Shown here: positions 6,887 to 8,167 of the stretch, one piece after another
Numbering within the stretch: the stretch's first letter is position 1
Layout: every line of letters begins with the position of its first letter
Source: a bacterium
GTDB lineage: Bacteria; Actinomycetota; Acidimicrobiia; Spongiisociales; UBA11373
Length of the DNA: 8,167 bases
Assembly (NCBI GenBank): GCA_013202595.1
Contig: JABMPV010000144.1
Location: 1 to 8,167, forward strand
Reading direction: 5' to 3'
The notes under the pieces: generated by a model
The model's input: only the letters and a program-made list of their open reading frames with translations
The model's database searches: none
Told to the model about the DNA's origin: nothing
Program-made: the position numbers and the translations under genes

Positions 6887-6925
6887 CGTGTCGTGGGGCC
6901 CGATCATCCCGGGCCCCACGACACG
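6887..6925. terminator. Perfect 16-bp GC-rich hairpin, likely bidirectional terminator
   Basis: Positions 6887-6902 pair perfectly with 6910-6925 around a 7-nt loop (6903-6909, ATCATCC). The stem core is GGGGCCCG. It lies 42 nt beyond the stop of the minus-strand cytochrome gene and downstream of the plus-strand operon, so it can serve both. No U-tract follows on either strand, as is common for actinobacterial terminators. Confidence 0.65.
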
Positions 6926-6966
6926 ATTGCTGGTCGTCCCTCAGCCGTCTTCGGCGGATCCAGCCG

Positions 6967-8167
6967 CTACGGGAGGAGGGTTTGGCTGTAGGCAGCCAGA
7001 TCGGCGACCTCTTGGAGGCTCCACCCCGCAGCGATCGCCGCACCCATCTGCGAGTCCGGCTGCCCGAATCGCACCTTGTGGAAGAACTCCCACGGATTGC
7101 CCTGGGCGATCGTCCCCACGAACTCCGGATCGTCCTCGGCGCCGAAATTGATCTGGGTGCCGTCGGCGCCGTGACAGGCAGCACACGACGCGGCGTACAT
7201 CAACTCACCATTGGCCGCATCGCCACCGATGATCGCCTTGTCCTCACCGATGAACTGCCCGTAATCCTCCAGGCCCCCGGAAATCATGGCAGCCAGAGCA
7301 TGCGCAGCTTCATGACCGATGATCGAGAAGTCGTGATCGGGGTCCACCTCGCCGCTGATCTGGGCGACCAGGTCTTCCTCGCTCAATGAGGTTCCGAACA
7401 CGCCGGGGAACCCGGTGAAGTGCGAACCCGAGCCATAGGCACCATCGGCGCCCATGTAGTCCCAGCCGTGGCACTCCTTGCATCGCCACGTGTCCTTGCC
7501 CGAACGCTCATTGGTCGCCTGCCGAGCCCACATCGGGTTGTCCCCTGTCGGCTCCTCCAACCCCAGCACCGCCCACCACTTGTCATACAACAGGCCACCC
7601 TGGATCACCGCCGCCTGTACATCGGAGGAGACTGTGGGGAGGGATTGGGCGTAGGCGACCACATCGGTGACATCTTGCAGGCTCCAACCGCTGTTGATCG
7701 CAGAGGGCATCGGAGTCCCCGGCTGACCGGACCGCACCTTGTGGAAGAACTCCCACGGATTCCCCTGCGCGATGGTCCCCAGGAACTCCGGGTCGTCTTC
7801 GGAACCGAAGTTCAGCTGAGTGCCGTCAGCACCGTGACACGCCACACACGTGGCTGCGTACAGCGTCTGCCCATTGGCGGCATCGCCACCGACGATCGCC
7901 TTGTCCGCATCGATGAACTGCCCGTAATCCTCCAAACCGCCGAAGACGAACGCAGCCAAATCCGCTCTGGCCTGGAGATCCATCTCAGAGAAGTCGTGAT
8001 CGGGGTCCCCCTGACCGCTCAGCATGGCGACGATCTCTTCGATACTCGATGAGGTCCCGGCGACGCCGGGGAACCCGGTGAAGTGCGAACCCGAGCCATA
8101 AGCACCATCGGCGCCCATGTAGTCCCAGCCGTGACACTCCTTGCATCGCCACGTGTCCTTGCCCGAA
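6967..8167 (-). CDS. Multiheme c-type cytochrome made of tandem diheme modules, N-terminus outside window
   Basis: The frame enters from the right edge and ends at 6967 (399 residues seen). Four CxxCH haem-attachment motifs are visible: CKECH (8-12), CVACH (107-111), CKECH (229-233) and CAACH (328-332). They alternate between two types, so the unit is diheme: a WRCKECHGWDY half followed by a class I-like half (CHGADGTQ...NFG...GTIAQGNPWEF) with a likely axial Met (M153 in GTPMPS; M374 in SQMG). The period is exactly 221 residues, including a linker (about 174-221) rich in Trp and Gly that is seen once. In both copies the first 35 residues are identical; overall I count about three-quarters identity. 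Such proteins carry electrons outside the cytoplasm, and the export signal must lie beyond the window. The physiological partner is unknown. The family has no gene symbol I can assign. Confidence 0.92.
   Translation of the reverse strand, partial: SGKDTWRCKECHGWDYMGADGAYGSGSHFTGFPGVAGTSSSIEEIVAMLSGQGDPDHDFSEMDLQARADLAAFVFGGLEDYGQFIDADKAIVGGDAANGQTLYAATCVACHGADGTQLNFGSEDDPEFLGTIAQGNPWEFFHKVRSGQPGTPMPSAINSGWSLQDVTDVVAYAQSLPTVSSDVQAAVIQGGLLYDKWWAVLGLEEPTGDNPMWARQATNERSGKDTWRCKECHGWDYMGADGAYGSGSHFTGFPGVFGTSLSEEDLVAQISGEVDPDHDFSIIGHEAAHALAAMISGGLEDYGQFIGEDKAIIGGDAANGELMYAASCAACHGADGTQINFGAEDDPEFVGTIAQGNPWEFFHKVRFGQPDSQMGAAIAAGWSLQEVADLAAYSQTLLP
7401..7504. repeat. Near-identical 104-bp block, copy 1 (second CKECH module)
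   Basis: This block matches 8064-8167 with only two differences, both silent (Tyr-flanking Ala codon, and the Cys codon of CKECH). It covers the start of the second module, residues 222-256 of the visible protein. Identity falls sharply outside it. Confidence 0.9.
7504..8166 (-). repeat. Full 663-bp diheme cytochrome module (unit 1), tandem with 6967-7503
   Basis: Unit 1 covers one CKECH half, one CVACH half and the linker. Unit 2 (6967-7503) repeats the first 178 residues with no net length change up to its end, and lacks the linker because the protein stops. Both copies stay in frame with each other, so this is an internal gene duplication. Confidence 0.85.
8064..8167. repeat. Near-identical 104-bp block, copy 2 (first visible CKECH module)
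   Basis: This is the partner of 7401-7504 at a distance of 663 bp, the length of one 221-residue module. The match continues to the last base of the window, so its full extent is unknown. Confidence 0.9.

Larger units (their letters stand above)
6625..6966. other. Convergent intergenic region with several inverted repeats, no convincing gene
   Basis: The CDF-like and cytochrome genes both end into this 342-bp gap, long for a convergent gap in otherwise tight DNA. I see no frame with recognisable protein sequence on either strand. It contains GTGTTCG-N6-CGAACAC (6685-6704), an imperfect AGACCCC/GGAGTCT repeat (about 6732-6748), a small CGCCG-GCTT-CGGCG stem (about 6755-6768) and the strong hairpin at 6887-6925. 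The likeliest role is transcription termination from both sides. An undetected small RNA or a decayed gene cannot be excluded. Confidence 0.5.

Noticed and set aside
6303..7184. Long minus-strand frame spanning the cytochrome end, the gap and the CDF-like gene
   Set aside because: It overlaps two well-supported genes in other frames and its translation is Ser/Arg/Ala-rich noise.
6625..7389. Plus-strand frame across the convergent gap and the cytochrome 3' end
   Set aside because: More than half is antisense to the cytochrome, the remainder has no recognisable similarity, and the strong hairpin lies inside it.
7401..8167. Direct repeats 663 bp apart considered as an insertion-element or CRISPR-type signal
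   Set aside because: The repeats lie within and in frame with a cytochrome coding sequence at one-module spacing, so internal gene duplication explains them.

Overview
The window is high-GC DNA (by eye well above 60%) with dense genes, GTG/ATG starts and start/stop overlaps. The protein families (zinc-ribbon/adenylate cyclase/ATPase regulator, signal-peptide L,D-transpeptidase with peptidoglycan-binding repeats, UspA-CBS protein, short CDF-like membrane protein) suggest a high-GC Actinomycetota, perhaps an Acidimicrobiia-like marine or environmental lineage. That placement is inference. There are no RNA genes, CRISPR arrays, transposases or phage genes.

Layout from left to right. (1) Positions 1-2495, minus strand: the first 831 residues of a large signalling protein: two zinc ribbons, a class III nucleotide cyclase domain, an AAA/STAND-type ATPase and a TPR-like region that runs off the left edge. 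(2) A compact divergent control region (2496-2613) separates it from (3) a plus-strand secreted L,D-transpeptidase with two peptidoglycan-binding modules (2614-3627). (4) Converging on that gene is a minus-strand pair: a 3-hydroxyisobutyrate dehydrogenase-type enzyme (3814-4695), then a short VOC/glyoxalase-like frame (3551-3787) with an excellent ribosome-binding site but most of the domain missing. (5) After a 281-bp gap, a plus-strand cluster starts with a 17-codon leader ORF (4977-5030) that overlaps by ATGA the start of a UspA-CBS protein (5027-5941). That gene in turn overlaps a CDF-like membrane protein (5932-6624). (6) A 342-bp convergent gap contains a perfect 16-bp hairpin and smaller inverted repeats. 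(7) Positions 6967-8167, minus strand: the C-terminal 399 residues of a multiheme c-type cytochrome built from a 221-residue diheme module repeated in tandem.

Together the genes suggest signalling/stress (cyclase-ATPase, UspA-CBS), cell-wall cross-linking, small-molecule oxidation and extracytoplasmic electron transfer. No single pathway ties them together. The most distinctive items are the cytochrome tandem module with a nearly unchanged 104-bp block in both copies, the proline-containing leader ORF coupled to the UspA-CBS gene, and the collapsed VOC gene.
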